Origin: Pseudomonadota bacterium | GTDB taxonomy: Bacteria > Pseudomonadota > Alphaproteobacteria > Rhizobiales > Rhizobiaceae | Length of the DNA: 9,544 bases | Direction: 5' to 3' | Assembly (NCBI GenBank): GCA_023419995.1 | Contig: JAEZXF010000200.1 | Span: 1 to 9,544, forward strand | Shown here: one piece after another, positions 9,514 through 9,544 of the stretch | How the letters are laid out: each line of letters begins with the position of its first letter | Numbering within the stretch: position 1 is the stretch's first letter | Position numbers and translations under genes: made by a program | Notes under the pieces: generated by a model | What the model was told of the DNA's origin: nothing | Seen by the model: only the letters and a program-made list of their open reading frames with translations | Databases searched by the model: none

Positions 9514-9530
9514 TCAACCGCTCCTTAAAC
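9514..9530. promoter_or_regulatory. Weak CtrA-like site before the window end
   Basis: TCAA-CCGCTCC-TTAA-AC differs by one base from TTAA-N7-TTAA and lies past the aminotransferase terminator. It would sit in the control region of a gene beyond the window. Support is low because the final C of the consensus is replaced by A. Confidence 0.2.
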
Positions 9531-9544
9531 GCCTGAACATACCC

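Overview
The window is about 9.5 kb of GC-rich chromosomal DNA. Protein content points to an alphaproteobacterium of the Hyphomicrobiales (Rhizobiales), most likely near Mesorhizobium or another Phyllobacteriaceae. The evidence is the long alphaproteobacterial form of CarB, a DEAD-box helicase with a C-terminal DbpA-type RNA-binding domain, a class I aspartate aminotransferase of the 400-residue rhizobial type, and a near-match to a CtrA site. The assignment comes from recalled family resemblance, not a database search.

Layout, left to right. (1) 3-2003 (+): the 3' part of carB (pyrimidine and arginine synthesis), closed by a strong hairpin at 2061-2091. (2) 2097-2870 (-): a stand-alone nuclease-like gene with a type I restriction HsdR N-terminal domain. 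It and its upstream flank are clearly lower in GC than the neighbours, so it may be an insertion. (3) 2871-3177: a gene-free stretch with several short dyads. (4) 3178-4992 (-): a DEAD-box RNA helicase. (5) 5125-5457 (+): a 110-residue protein that resembles a short module I associate with phages. (6) 5479-5859 and 5895-6632 (-): a lipoprotein lytic transglycosylase followed by a four-helix DoxX-like membrane protein, probably one operon. (7) 6633-6928: a divergent control region. (8) 6929-7150 (+): a 73-residue protein of unknown function. (9) 7154-8059 (-): an EAL-domain (cyclic-di-GMP phosphodiesterase type) protein, divergent from (10) 8248-9450 (+): an aspartate aminotransferase, closed by a hairpin.

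Most genes are ordinary housekeeping or signalling genes and do not form one pathway. CarB and the aminotransferase both belong to nitrogen/aspartate metabolism but are far apart. I see no rRNA, tRNA, CRISPR array, IS element, integrase or complete defence operon. The best leads are the orphan nuclease in its AT-richer patch, the CtrA-like site between the EAL gene and the aminotransferase, a possible attenuator upstream of the helicase, and the lone phage-like small protein. None is strong evidence for a new system.
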